DNA of 64,000 nucleotides from NCBI GenBank assembly GCA_050949645.1, contig JBMNGC010000001.1, positions 2,790,001-2,854,000 of the forward strand, in the 5' to 3' direction. This DNA comes from RUG369 sp050949645 (GTDB taxonomy: Bacteria > Planctomycetota > Planctomycetia > Pirellulales > Thermoguttaceae). Under the pieces are notes generated by a model. That model saw only the letters and a list, made by a program, of their open reading frames with translations, did not search any database and was not told the DNA's origin. Both the position numbers and the translations under genes were made by a program. Positions 53,319-62,312 of the stretch are shown here, piece by piece; the first letter of the stretch is position 1, and each line of letters begins with the position of its first letter.

Positions 53319-56135
53319 ATGACATTCAGCAAAAGGTTGATGAAGTTAGTGAGTCTGAGCGCGTTTATGCTCGCTCTGACAGTGGGATTTGCCACGGCGT
53401 CCCACCAGAATATCGCGTTTGCTCAAGACGATCCCGTGGCGGTCGCCGCGGACGACGCTCAGGCCGAGCTCGTCCCTGTTTCCAAGGCCGCTGCGCCAGC
53501 GCTCGATGAAGCGACGACGGAAACTACCGCGCTGCAGGAAACCGCTGCAACCAACCTGGATGTTGAAGTTGACGAACGTCTGAGCTTTTTCTCGCTCTTT
53601 GGGTTCCTCTGGATCCTCGTGCTCGCTTGCTCCATCGCCGCTCTCGTCTATGCGGTTCGATTCTTCAAAGCGATGATGAAGGCCGACGAAGGCACGCCCG
53701 ATATGATCAAGATCGCGGCCGCCGTCCGCAAAGGCGCCAACGCTTATCTCAAGCAGCAGTATAAAGTTGTCGCGATGTTCTTTGTCGTGATCTGGGCGCT
53801 CCTCATGTGGCTCGCCTGGGGCGTCGGCGTTCAGAATAAGATCGTGCCGTGGGCGTTCCTCACCGGAGGTTTCTTCTCCGGTCTCGCCGGTTGGTTCGGA
53901 ATGAAGACGGCGACGTGGGCGTCTTCTCGTACCGCCGCGGGCGCACAAAAATCTCTTAACGAAGGCTTGCAGGTCGCGTTCCGCTCGGGCGCGGTCATGG
54001 GATTGACGGTCGTTGGACTCGGACTCCTCGACGTCGTGCTCTGGTTTGGCGCGCTCTACTGGGTCTTCCCGATGTTCAACTGGACGATGAGTCTTACGGA
54101 AATCACGGTCGTCATGCTCTGCTTCGGTATGGGCGCGTCTTCTCAGGCGCTCTTCGCACGCGTCGGGGGCGGTATCTATACGAAGGCGGCGGACGTCGGC
54201 GCAGACCTTGTTGGTAAAGTTGAGGCGGGCATTCCTGAAGACGACCGCCGCAACCCGGCGACCATCGCGGACAACGTCGGCGACAACGTAGGCGACGTCG
54301 CCGGCATGGGCGCGGACCTCTACGAATCCTACTGCGGTTCGATTCTCTCCTCAGCGGCGCTCGGCGTCGCCGCGTACGCGTCCGTCGGCGCGAGCGTTTC
54401 GACGCAGATGAGTGCGCTCTTTCTCCCGATGACCCTCGCGGCCGTCGGTATCGTCCTCTCGATTGTCGGCGTCTTCCTTGTTAAAACGGAAGAAAAGACC
54501 GAACAGGGCGCGCTCCTCAAGGCGCTCGCGAGAGGCGTTAACCTGCCGGCGATCATTATCGGCGTCCTGTCGGTTATCATCGCGGCGATCATGCTTCCGG
54601 GCTCAGCGAAATGGGCGGGCCTCTCGGTTGTGACCGGACTCTTCGCGGGCTGGCTCATCGGCAAATGGACCGAATACCGCACCGCTTACGAGTACAATCC
54701 TACGAAAACGATCGCGCGTCAGGGTAAGACTGGGCCCGCGACCGTCATTATCGCCGGTATTGCGGAAGGGATGTTCAGCGTTTGGGCGCCGGTCGTGATC
54801 GTCGGATGCGCGACGATCCTCGCCTTCGGCTTTACGACGGGCTTCGATTTCTCGAATGTCCAGACCTTCTCGCTCGGACTCTACGGGGTCGGCGTCGCGG
54901 CGGTCGGAATGCTTTCGACCCTCGGCGTCACGCTCGCGACCGACGCTTACGGTCCGATTGCGGATAACGCCGGCGGCAACGCGGAGATGGCGGGACTTCC
55001 CGAAGAAACTCGTCAACGCACCGACGCGCTTGACTCCCTCGGCAACACGACGGCGGCGACGGGCAAGGGGTTCGCGATTGGAAGCGCCGCGCTCACCGCG
55101 CTTGCGCTCCTCTCCGCCTACGTCGAGGAAGTCCGCGTCGGCTTCGAACGATGGGGCGTCTCCGCTGTGAAGACGCTTGAGGCCAATGAAGACGCTCAGG
55201 CGGGCTTCTACAAGGTCTCTGACAGTTTCGTCGTCTACTATGCCGGTAAAGAAAGAGTTGAGGCCGAAAAAGCGGCGCTCCGAGAAACCGGTAGAGAATG
55301 GTTCCCAGAGACCTATCTCGTTCGTCCTAACCAGGTTAGAAACCCGAACGAAGACGCCGCTATCTATCGCGGCGCATCGACGACCTGGAAGGAATCCAAC
55401 GAAGCTTGGGCGAGCCTCTCCACCGCTAAGGGACCCGCCTATATTACTCAGGAAGTCGCGAACGTTTGTCCGTTTATTCCGGCCGAGAAAGACGAGACCC
55501 CAGAAATGGTCGCCGTTAAAAGCGCGAACATGATGGACTGGATGGATTACTATTCCTGCAACCTTCTTAATCCTAAGGTCCTTGTCGGTATTTTCCTCGG
55601 CGCGATGACAATCTTTGTCTTTGGCGCGCTCACGATGACCGCCGTTGGACGCGCCGCGTCCGGCATGGTCCAAGAGGTTCGCCGTCAGTTCCGCGAAATC
55701 GAAGGCATTATGGAGTATAAGAACGAGCCTGACTACGAGACGCCCGTCTCCATTTCGACGAAGGCCGCGCAGCGCGAGATGATCATTCCCTCGTTGCTCG
55801 GACTCGTGATGCCGATCCTCGTCGGACTCATCCTTGGCGTCACCGGCGTGATCGGACTCCTGGTCGGCGCGCTCACGACGGGCTTCTGCGTCGCGGTCTA
55901 TATGGCGAACGCAGGCGGCGCGTGGGACAACGCGAAGAAATACGTCGAAGCGGATATCGAGCCGGAGCTCGGCGGTAAACACTCCGAGTGCCATAAGGCG
56001 GCCGTCGTCGGCGATACGGTCGGCGACCCCTTCAAAGATACGACCGGTCCTTCTCTCAACATCATCATCAAGTTGATGAGCATGGTTTCCGTTGTCGCGG
56101 CGGGCTTCATCGTCGCGTACGGCGGCTGGTTCTGA
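53319..56135 (+). CDS. hppA: membrane-bound ion-translocating pyrophosphatase
   Basis: 938 residues; typical members have 700-800. It couples PPi hydrolysis to pumping of H+ or Na+. Catalytic motifs: GKVEAGIPEDDRRNPATIAD, DNVGDNVGD, later GPIADNAGGNAEM, and at the C terminus KAAVVGDTVGDPFKDTTGPS. The residue after GNTTA is Ala (GNTTAATGKG), which in this family marks the K+-dependent type. H+ versus Na+ cannot be decided by eye. Two oddities: the N terminus begins with a signal-peptide-like segment ending ASHQNIAFAQ and an acidic spacer before the first core helix. Also, about 130 extra residues (about 605-740) interrupt the loop before NLLNPKVLVGIFLG. AGGAGA lies ten bases before ATG 53319. 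Terminator at 56191. Confidence 0.93.
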   Translation: MTFSKRLMKLVSLSAFMLALTVGFATASHQNIAFAQDDPVAVAADDAQAELVPVSKAAAPALDEATTETTALQETAATNLDVEVDERLSFFSLFGFLWILVLACSIAALVYAVRFFKAMMKADEGTPDMIKIAAAVRKGANAYLKQQYKVVAMFFVVIWALLMWLAWGVGVQNKIVPWAFLTGGFFSGLAGWFGMKTATWASSRTAAGAQKSLNEGLQVAFRSGAVMGLTVVGLGLLDVVLWFGALYWVFPMFNWTMSLTEITVVMLCFGMGASSQALFARVGGGIYTKAADVGADLVGKVEAGIPEDDRRNPATIADNVGDNVGDVAGMGADLYESYCGSILSSAALGVAAYASVGASVSTQMSALFLPMTLAAVGIVLSIVGVFLVKTEEKTEQGALLKALARGVNLPAIIIGVLSVIIAAIMLPGSAKWAGLSVVTGLFAGWLIGKWTEYRTAYEYNPTKTIARQGKTGPATVIIAGIAEGMFSVWAPVVIVGCATILAFGFTTGFDFSNVQTFSLGLYGVGVAAVGMLSTLGVTLATDAYGPIADNAGGNAEMAGLPEETRQRTDALDSLGNTTAATGKGFAIGSAALTALALLSAYVEEVRVGFERWGVSAVKTLEANEDAQAGFYKVSDSFVVYYAGKERVEAEKAALRETGREWFPETYLVRPNQVRNPNEDAAIYRGASTTWKESNEAWASLSTAKGPAYITQEVANVCPFIPAEKDETPEMVAVKSANMMDWMDYYSCNLLNPKVLVGIFLGAMTIFVFGALTMTAVGRAASGMVQEVRRQFREIEGIMEYKNEPDYETPVSISTKAAQREMIIPSLLGLVMPILVGLILGVTGVIGLLVGALTTGFCVAVYMANAGGAWDNAKKYVEADIEPELGGKHSECHKAAVVGDTVGDPFKDTTGPSLNIIIKLMSMVSVVAAGFIVAYGGWF

Positions 56136-56190
56136 TATCAAGCGCGACGCGTTGACGCGCGACGTCAACGCTCCTTTGGCTTACCTTTGG

Positions 56191-56233
56191 AAAATCGCCT
56201 GTCTGCGACGCAAGCGGACGGGCGATTTTTTCT
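56191..56233 (+). terminator. intrinsic terminator of hppA
   Basis: AAAATCGCC and GGCGATTTT, extended inward by GTC/GAC-type pairs, followed by T residues. Confidence 0.8.
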
Positions 56234-56306
56234 TTGACGCGGCGCTCGCGCGCATCGTGGAACTTCCCGTCGCCGAACGCGTCGAAAAGAGGTCGTCGCA
56301 TTCGCG

Positions 56307-56335
56307 TTGACGCCGTCGGAATACTGTCTTATAAT
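56307..56335 (+). promoter_or_regulatory. sigma70 promoter of the short secA gene
   Basis: TTGACG (56307-56312), 17 bases, TATAAT (56330-56335): the best promoter match in the window. Confidence 0.8.
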
Positions 56336-56498
56336 GCGAAATCCGACGTCGCTTCGCTCGGCGTTCAGCTCGAGCCGGCGCGTCGGATGCAGAATTTTGT
56401 CATAGCGGCGCGAGCGGCGTCAAGCGGAATTTCGCGGCGTAATCCCGCGAGAGCACCCCCCGTTCGTCATTCGATTTATTAGTAGAGGAGGCGCAGTT

Positions 56499-58457
56499 TT
56501 GGGCGCGATACCGTCGGGAATAAGGCGAGCCTGCGCGCGACTGGCGCCGTTCACAACGTCGGGTCGACTCGCAAAATGGTCGTATGAGTTGGATCGAGTC
56601 AACGCGCTTGAGCCGAAATTTCGGAAACTTTCCGACGCGGAGCTGCGCAAATTCAGCCTCTCGCTTCGCTACCGCGCGCGAAGCGGCGAGCCCCTCTCAA
56701 GGCTCTTGCCGGAAGCGTTCGCGCTCGTTCGTGAAGCGGGGGCGCGAACGATCGGAATGCGTCACTTTGACGTTCAGATTCTAGGCGGAATCGCGATCTT
56801 TAATCGTTCGATCGTCGAGATGCAGACGGGCGAAGGTAAAACGCTCACGGCGACCGCGCCAATGTATCTTAGAGCGCTCGCAGGGAAGGGCGCGCTCCTC
56901 GCGACCGTGAACGACTACCTCGCCGAACGCGACGCCGAGCTCATGGGGCCCGTCTATCGTGCGCTCGGAATGAAGGTGGGCGTCATTCAAACTCAGCAGC
57001 CGACCGACGACCGTCGCAAAGCATATCAGTGCGACGTCACCTACGGCACGGCGAAGGAATTCGGATTCGACTTCCTGCGCGATCGACTGCTACTGCGTCG
57101 AATACGCGAAGGACAGACCGATATTCTCGGCGCGATGCTCAACGAGCAGCGCGAGCGCGACGAACAGCCGACCCAGCGTAGCGATCCCTATTTTTGCCTC
57201 GTCGACGAAGCGGACTCCATCCTCATCGACGAAGCAAGCACGCCCCTCATCATCAGCGCGCTTCCGACCGAAGAGCAGAAGCAGGAGGTCGAGGCGTACA
57301 AATGGGCGTCGGACTCGATCTACGAATTCATCGAGGACGAAGACTATACCTACGACCATGAAAAGCGCGAGGTTGAGCTGACGCGCGAAGGTCGCCTCAA
57401 GGCGCGCCGACTCCCCAAGCCCGAGGCGATGGAGCGGACGGGCCTTTATCACGTTTACGAGTACGTCAAGCGCGCGATCAAGGTCGACCGCGAGTTCCAC
57501 CTCGACCAGCAGTACGTCGTTCGCGACGGCGAGATCGTTATCGTCGACGAATTTACCGGACGACTCGGCGAAGGACGAAAGTGGCGCGAAGGGATCCACC
57601 AGGCGGTCGAGGCGAAGGAGGGCGTCGAGATTACCGTGGCGACGGGCCAGGCGGCGCGCGTGACGGTTCAGGACTTCTTCCTGAGATTTGAGCATCTCGC
57701 CGGCATGACCGGAACCGCCGCGGCGTCAAAAAAAGAGCTCTCACGCATCTATAAATGCCGCGTCATTCCCGTTCCGACGAACCGTCCCCCGCGACGCGTA
57801 CAGCTTCAGACGCGCGTCTTTGCGACGGAACGCGCGAAATGGTCGGCGATCGTCAACGAGATTTCCGAACTCCACGAGCTTGGGCGACCGACGCTCCTTG
57901 GTACGCGAACGATCGACAAATCGGAGATCCTCTCGGAACTCCTCGACGAGCGCAAGCTCAAGCACAGCGTTCTCAACGCGAACAGGATCGCGGAGGAGGC
58001 GGAAATCGTCGCGGACGCGGGCCATTGGGGCAAGATCACCGTCTCCACGAACATGGCGGGACGCGGCACCGACATTAAACTGCCCGAGGAGGTCCTCGAA
58101 ATCGGAGGCCTTAACGTCATCTGTACGGAGCTCCACGAGTCGGCGCGTATCGACCGACAGCTCATCGGTCGTTGCGGTCGCCAGGGCGACCCGGGAAGCT
58201 ATCGGCAGTATTTGTCGATGGAAGATGAAATCCTCGAAAAGGCCTACGGTCCCAAAAAGGCGAAGAAGATCGCCGCGCGATACGAGGACGAGCCCGAGAA
58301 AGAGTATCCGGAAAAGATCCAAATGTTCTACCGCGCTCAGCGCAAAGTCGAACGCAAGAGCTACCGTAATCGCAAGACGATGCTTTATTACGAAAAGCAG
58401 CGTAAAAAGATGCAGCGCGGGATGGGGCAGGATCCCTACCTCGATACCCCGAACTGA
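56499..58457 (+). CDS. secA: short SecA-like preprotein translocase ATPase
   Basis: 652 residues against about 900 for a canonical SecA. TTG 56499 is the start: AGAGGAGG lies seven bases upstream. Motor motifs are intact: MQTGEGKTLTA (Walker A), VNDYLAERDAE, CLVDEADSILIDEA (DEAD-type Walker B), IVDEFTGRLGEGRKW, LAGMTGTAA, STNMAGRGTDI, and LIGRCGRQGDPGS. The preprotein-binding domain is present. After the second ATPase lobe only a short basic helical tail remains. The helical scaffold/wing and the C-terminal zinc finger are missing. It is therefore probably an accessory or second SecA, with the housekeeping copy elsewhere, rather than a truncated one. The hppA gene upstream and purA downstream are unrelated. 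Confidence 0.88.
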   Translation: MGAIPSGIRRACARLAPFTTSGRLAKWSYELDRVNALEPKFRKLSDAELRKFSLSLRYRARSGEPLSRLLPEAFALVREAGARTIGMRHFDVQILGGIAIFNRSIVEMQTGEGKTLTATAPMYLRALAGKGALLATVNDYLAERDAELMGPVYRALGMKVGVIQTQQPTDDRRKAYQCDVTYGTAKEFGFDFLRDRLLLRRIREGQTDILGAMLNEQRERDEQPTQRSDPYFCLVDEADSILIDEASTPLIISALPTEEQKQEVEAYKWASDSIYEFIEDEDYTYDHEKREVELTREGRLKARRLPKPEAMERTGLYHVYEYVKRAIKVDREFHLDQQYVVRDGEIVIVDEFTGRLGEGRKWREGIHQAVEAKEGVEITVATGQAARVTVQDFFLRFEHLAGMTGTAAASKKELSRIYKCRVIPVPTNRPPRRVQLQTRVFATERAKWSAIVNEISELHELGRPTLLGTRTIDKSEILSELLDERKLKHSVLNANRIAEEAEIVADAGHWGKITVSTNMAGRGTDIKLPEEVLEIGGLNVICTELHESARIDRQLIGRCGRQGDPGSYRQYLSMEDEILEKAYGPKKAKKIAARYEDEPEKEYPEKIQMFYRAQRKVERKSYRNRKTMLYYEKQRKKMQRGMGQDPYLDTPN

Positions 58458-58533
58458 CGCGCGTTGAGTCGATAAACGCGCTAAATTTCGTCAAGGATTT
58501 CATGAGCCTGAAATTTCCCGCGTGAAAAAAACC

Positions 58534-58639
58534 GGGGACTTTTATTTTTCGACATATCAAGTAAAATGGCCGTCTACGCCCCTCGTTCAGGTCGCGGCTA
58601 TGACCGCGATAGAACTGGAACGAGGGGACTTTTATTTTT
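58534..58639 (+). terminator. structured terminator of the short secA, with a 16-base direct repeat
   Basis: CCCCTCGTTC (58579-58588) pairs with GAACGAGGGG (58618-58627), with an inner TCGCGG/CCGCGA stem, then ACTTTTATTTTT. The sequence GGGGACTTTTATTTTT occurs at 58534-58549 and again at 58624-58639, so the T-rich end is present twice. Confidence 0.65.
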
Positions 58640-58705
58640 GGATCGCGAACGCGCAATTCAGACGCGTTTGCCCCTGACTCGCGGTTTAATTCAAAAGAGG
58701 ATCAG

Positions 58706-60004
58706 ATGTCTGCAACTTGCGTAATCGGTCTACAGTGGGGCGACGAAGCGAAAGGCAAAATCGTCGATTTTCTCACTTCGCAACACGACGTCGTCGTCCG
58801 CTACCAGGGTGGCGCCAACGCTGGTCATACTGTTGTCTTTGACGGTAAGAAATTTAAGCTTTCTCTCATCCCGAGCGGCGTTTTCCGACCCGAGGTGAAG
58901 TCGGTTGTCGCGAGCGGCGTCGTGATCGATCCTGAGTTAATCCTCAACGAAATCGATAGGCTCCGGGGCGGCGGCGTCAAAATTGAAGAGAACCTTTTCA
59001 TCAGCGAGCGCGCGCACGTGATCTTTCCGTGGCACAAGGAAGAGGACCGTCTCACGAATGACTCCGGCGTTCGCTCCGAAGCGATCGGCACGACGCTTCG
59101 CGGAATCGGACCTTGCTATCGCGACAAGGTCGGACGCGCCACGGCGATCCGCGTGGGCGACATGTACCGCCCTGATTTTGCGGATAAGGTACGTACTATT
59201 TGCAGCCTCAAGAACCGATATCTTCCAAGTATCGCGCGCGACGACGAAACGCGCGAGACCGTGAAACCGATCGACGCCGAAAAGGTTGTCGACGATTATC
59301 TCGGTTACGCCGAGCGTCTGCGCCCCTTCGTCGGCGACGTCGTCCACTACCTCCTTGACGCCGTTGACGCCGATAAACGCATTCTTCTCGAAGGCGCTCA
59401 GGGTTCGCTTCTCGACGTCGATTACGGAACGTTCCCTTATGTGACGAGCAGCAACAGCTCCGGCGCTGGCGTGACCTCCGGTTCCGGCATACCTGCGACC
59501 TTTTTTAAGCGCGTCGTCGGAGTCGCTAAAGCGTATACGACGCGCGTTGGCGGCGGTCCTTTCCCAACGGAACTCCACGACGAGATCGGCCAGCGTATCC
59601 GCGACGCCGGCAACGAGTACGGTACGGTCACGCGTCGACCGCGCCGTTGCGGTTGGTTCGACGCGGTCGCCGTTCGTTATACATGTCGACTCGCCGGCGT
59701 GACGGAGTTGTCCGTTATGCTCGTCGACGTCCTCAGCGGTTTCGAAACGCTCAATCTCTGCGTTGCCTACGAGCTCGACGGCAAGCGCATCGACAAGTTC
59801 CCCGCCAACGTCGACGACCTCGCTCGCTTGACCCCGATCTACGAAACGCTTCCGGGCTGGTCCGAGGATATCACCGGCGTCAAGACGTACGACGCGCTCC
59901 CAGAAAACGCGAAGAAGTATCTTGAACGGCTCTCCGAAGTCGTCGGCAGGCCTATCAAGTTCGTCTCTGTGGGCCCGAGTCGAGACCAGACGATCGTTCT
60001 GTGA
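58706..60004 (+). CDS. purA: adenylosuccinate synthetase
   Basis: The 432-residue enzyme makes adenylosuccinate from IMP, aspartate and GTP in AMP synthesis. The GTP-binding loop reads LQWGDEAKGKIVD, with Ala where most PurA have Gly (GDEGKGK). Other motifs are standard: GGANAGHTVV, RGIGPCYRDKVGR, LLEGAQGSLLDVDYGTFPYV, TRVGGGPFPTE, GTVTRRPRRCGWFDAV and VGPSRDQTI. The catalytic Asp and His are present. AGAGGA lies about six bases before ATG 58706. It has its own terminator and stands alone. Confidence 0.96.
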   Translation: MSATCVIGLQWGDEAKGKIVDFLTSQHDVVVRYQGGANAGHTVVFDGKKFKLSLIPSGVFRPEVKSVVASGVVIDPELILNEIDRLRGGGVKIEENLFISERAHVIFPWHKEEDRLTNDSGVRSEAIGTTLRGIGPCYRDKVGRATAIRVGDMYRPDFADKVRTICSLKNRYLPSIARDDETRETVKPIDAEKVVDDYLGYAERLRPFVGDVVHYLLDAVDADKRILLEGAQGSLLDVDYGTFPYVTSSNSSGAGVTSGSGIPATFFKRVVGVAKAYTTRVGGGPFPTELHDEIGQRIRDAGNEYGTVTRRPRRCGWFDAVAVRYTCRLAGVTELSVMLVDVLSGFETLNLCVAYELDGKRIDKFPANVDDLARLTPIYETLPGWSEDITGVKTYDALPENAKKYLERLSEVVGRPIKFVSVGPSRDQTIVL

Positions 60005-60036
60005 GTCATTATTGCGCTTAATGACGAGAATCTGAC

Positions 60037-60078
60037 ACGCCCGGCGTCGGTTTGTGAATCGACGTCGGGCGTTTTTTT
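60037..60078 (+). terminator. intrinsic terminator of purA
   Basis: ACGCCCGGCGTCG and CGACGTCGGGCGT form a 13-bp stem (one G-T pair) followed by seven T residues. Confidence 0.93.
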
Positions 60079-60191
60079 ATCTCGGCCGTTGAACGGATAA
60101 CTAATCTGGCGCGTCAATTCGCGCCCCCTTGGCGTTCCTTTCTCAAGCGCGAATATTTTTGCGTGGAAACGCGTTTTCACAAGACGTCTAT

Positions 60192-60220
60192 TTGAAATAA
60201 GCGGCGTTTCCTCATATAAT
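60192..60220 (+). promoter_or_regulatory. sigma70-like promoter of the ADP-ribosylglycohydrolase-family gene
   Basis: TTGAAA (60192-60197), 17 bases, TATAAT (60215-60220), about 60 bases before the ATG. Confidence 0.75.
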
Positions 60221-60282
60221 TTCAACAGCGCGCCCTTTGCGCGTTTCATACTAACAAGGTTACTGTAGAAGGACGTCCTGCT

Positions 60283-62025
60283 ATGAAAAAGAACCTCGTT
60301 GCCTTTGCGCTCATCGCTGTAACGCTTGCGTGTTGCGCCTCGCGCGCCATGACCGCGTTCGCGGAAGACGTCGTCGTCGACGGCAAAAACTATCGAAAAA
60401 TTTCCGTCGAGGAATATCGCGATAAAATGAAGGGAGGCTGGATTGGCCAGATCGCCGGCGTATGCTGGGGCGCGCCGACCGAATTCCGCTTCTGTAACCG
60501 CATTATCCCGGAAGATGAAATGCCGGAATGGTCTCCGGAGATGATCAACGACGCCTTCGGACAGGACGATCTCTACGTCGAAATGACGTTCCTGCGCTCC
60601 ATGGAGGAACATGGGCTCGACGTCTCGATCCGCCAGGCGGGAATCGATTTTGCCAACAGCGAGTATCCGCTCTGGCACGCAAATTTCCACGGTCGCCATA
60701 ACTTGCGTTGCGGGATCGCGCCGCCAAATTCGAGTCGTCCAGAGTTTAGCCGTTGCGCCGACGATATCGACTATCAGATCGAGGCCGACTTCTCTGGCCT
60801 GATCTCGCCCGGCATGCCGAACAACGCCGTTCGTATGGGCGAAACATTCGGTCGCCTCATGAACTACGGCGACGGGGTGTACGCCGGTCAGTTTGTCGGA
60901 GCGCTCTATTGCGAAGCGTTCTTCGAAACGGACGTGACGAAGATCGTCAAGACGGCGCTCAACGCGATCCCCGCTGAATCGGGCTACGCCGAAATGGTCC
61001 GCGACGTGCTCCAGTGGAAGGAAGAATTCCCAGACGACTGGGAAGCATGCTGGAATAAAATCAACGAAAAATACCAGCTTAACCCCGAATATCGCCAATG
61101 GTCCTGCACGGGGCCGGAGAGCGACTTCAATATCGACGCGAAGATCAACGGCGCGTATATCCTCGTCGGGCTCCTTTATGGCGACGGCGACCTCGATAAG
61201 ACGATCGTCATCTCGACGCGCTGCGGGCAGGACTCCGACTGCAACCCTTCGAACGCGGGAGGCGTCCTCTTCACGACGCTCGGGTTCAAAGCGCTTCCGC
61301 CTCGATTCACAGAAGAGCTCGATGAAACGCGAGTCTTCAGCAACACGGCGTACGACTTCCCTGCGCTCATTAACGTCTGCGAAAGCCTCGCGATCCAGGC
61401 GGTCGAACGAGAAGGGGGCTTCATCCAGGAAGAGGATGGAGAGCAATACTTCTATATTCCGCGAACGGAAGTCGTTCCGAGCGCGCTCACTTCATGCGTC
61501 AATCCGACGGACCAACCCGACGAGACGGCGACCGGTCGTTATTCTGAGGAAGAGCTCCAGCAGATCAAATTCCGCGAGTATTCCGACGAAGAAATCCTCA
61601 ACCGCAAATTCTCGGGCTTCCAGCCTTCGCATATGGGCTCGGATATGAACCCCGGCGTTCGCAGCGAATATCGCGGTAGAGAGTACGTCTTCATGACGCA
61701 TCCTGAAAGCCGCGAGGTCGGCGCGGTTCTCTCGAAGACCATAACTCCAACGCGCGGCGAGTACCTCGAATTCACCGTCTCGAATCATGTCGCCGATGGA
61801 TATTCCGGCGATTTCGAGCTGATCGTCAAAGCGAATGGCAAGGTTCTTAAAGAGACGCTCGTTTCGAACGATACGGTCGAAGCCGACGGATGGATGCACG
61901 TCTTCCTCCCCCTGGACGAATTTGCCGGGCAAGAGACGCTCATCGAGATTATCAACCAACCCAACGGTTGGTCCTGGGAGGCGGCGTACTTCGGAGAAAT
62001 TCTGCTCGTGAGGGAGATCGATTAA
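60283..62025 (+). CDS. secreted ADP-ribosylglycohydrolase-family protein
   Basis: 580 residues. A signal peptide (MKKNLVAFALIAVTLACCAS...AFAED) is followed by the ADP-ribosylglycohydrolase fold: YRDKMKGGWIGQIAGVCWGAP, DDLYVEMTF for the first metal site, and later CGQDSDCNPSNAGGVL for the second metal site (usual form G.DTDT). The DTDT Thr positions are changed to Ser/Cys here. From about residue 400 there is an unassigned linker, and from about 480 a beta-sandwich resembling a sugar-binding module (EFTVSNHVADGYSGDFEL, WSWEAAYFGEI). Being exported, it is unlikely to reverse protein ADP-ribosylation; such planctomycete proteins may act on glycosides (inference). AGAAGGA lies about nine bases before the ATG. 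Confidence 0.8.
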   Translation: MKKNLVAFALIAVTLACCASRAMTAFAEDVVVDGKNYRKISVEEYRDKMKGGWIGQIAGVCWGAPTEFRFCNRIIPEDEMPEWSPEMINDAFGQDDLYVEMTFLRSMEEHGLDVSIRQAGIDFANSEYPLWHANFHGRHNLRCGIAPPNSSRPEFSRCADDIDYQIEADFSGLISPGMPNNAVRMGETFGRLMNYGDGVYAGQFVGALYCEAFFETDVTKIVKTALNAIPAESGYAEMVRDVLQWKEEFPDDWEACWNKINEKYQLNPEYRQWSCTGPESDFNIDAKINGAYILVGLLYGDGDLDKTIVISTRCGQDSDCNPSNAGGVLFTTLGFKALPPRFTEELDETRVFSNTAYDFPALINVCESLAIQAVEREGGFIQEEDGEQYFYIPRTEVVPSALTSCVNPTDQPDETATGRYSEEELQQIKFREYSDEEILNRKFSGFQPSHMGSDMNPGVRSEYRGREYVFMTHPESREVGAVLSKTITPTRGEYLEFTVSNHVADGYSGDFELIVKANGKVLKETLVSNDTVEADGWMHVFLPLDEFAGQETLIEIINQPNGWSWEAAYFGEILLVREID

Positions 62026-62043
62026 AATAACGGGCATGTTGTG

Positions 62044-62157
62044 CGGAACGAACGGACAAACGTCGCGCGTTCGTTCCGCCGACGCGTCAAGTTAATGAAG
62101 GGGCTGACGTCGCGCCCTGTAGCAAACCGACAAACCCTCCGCAACGTCCGGTTTTTA
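62044..62157 (+). terminator. hairpins downstream of the ADP-ribosylglycohydrolase-family gene
   Basis: CGGAACGAACG/CGTTCGTTCCG is a perfect 11-bp hairpin (62044-62078) without a T run. A second, weaker stem AAACCG/CGGTTT (62124-62153) ends in TTTTT. Confidence 0.5.
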
Positions 62158-62312
62158 TCCTTAGCGTTCAATATATCTGTTCATTGAAACGACTCGTTTT
62201 CGAACTATGTCTGAAAAATTTTGCTTTTTTCAAATAATTTTTGAGATTCTTTGTCGCTCGGCCGCTCTCTGTAGTAGACGCCTGCCGACTTCAGACGTCC
62301 GCGAGGGGCTTT

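Larger units (their letters stand above)
56136..56498. other. intergenic region between hppA and the short secA
   Basis: Contains the hppA terminator and a strong promoter (both listed). The promoter implies a leader of about 157 nt for the short secA. No small gene is seen. Confidence 0.5.
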
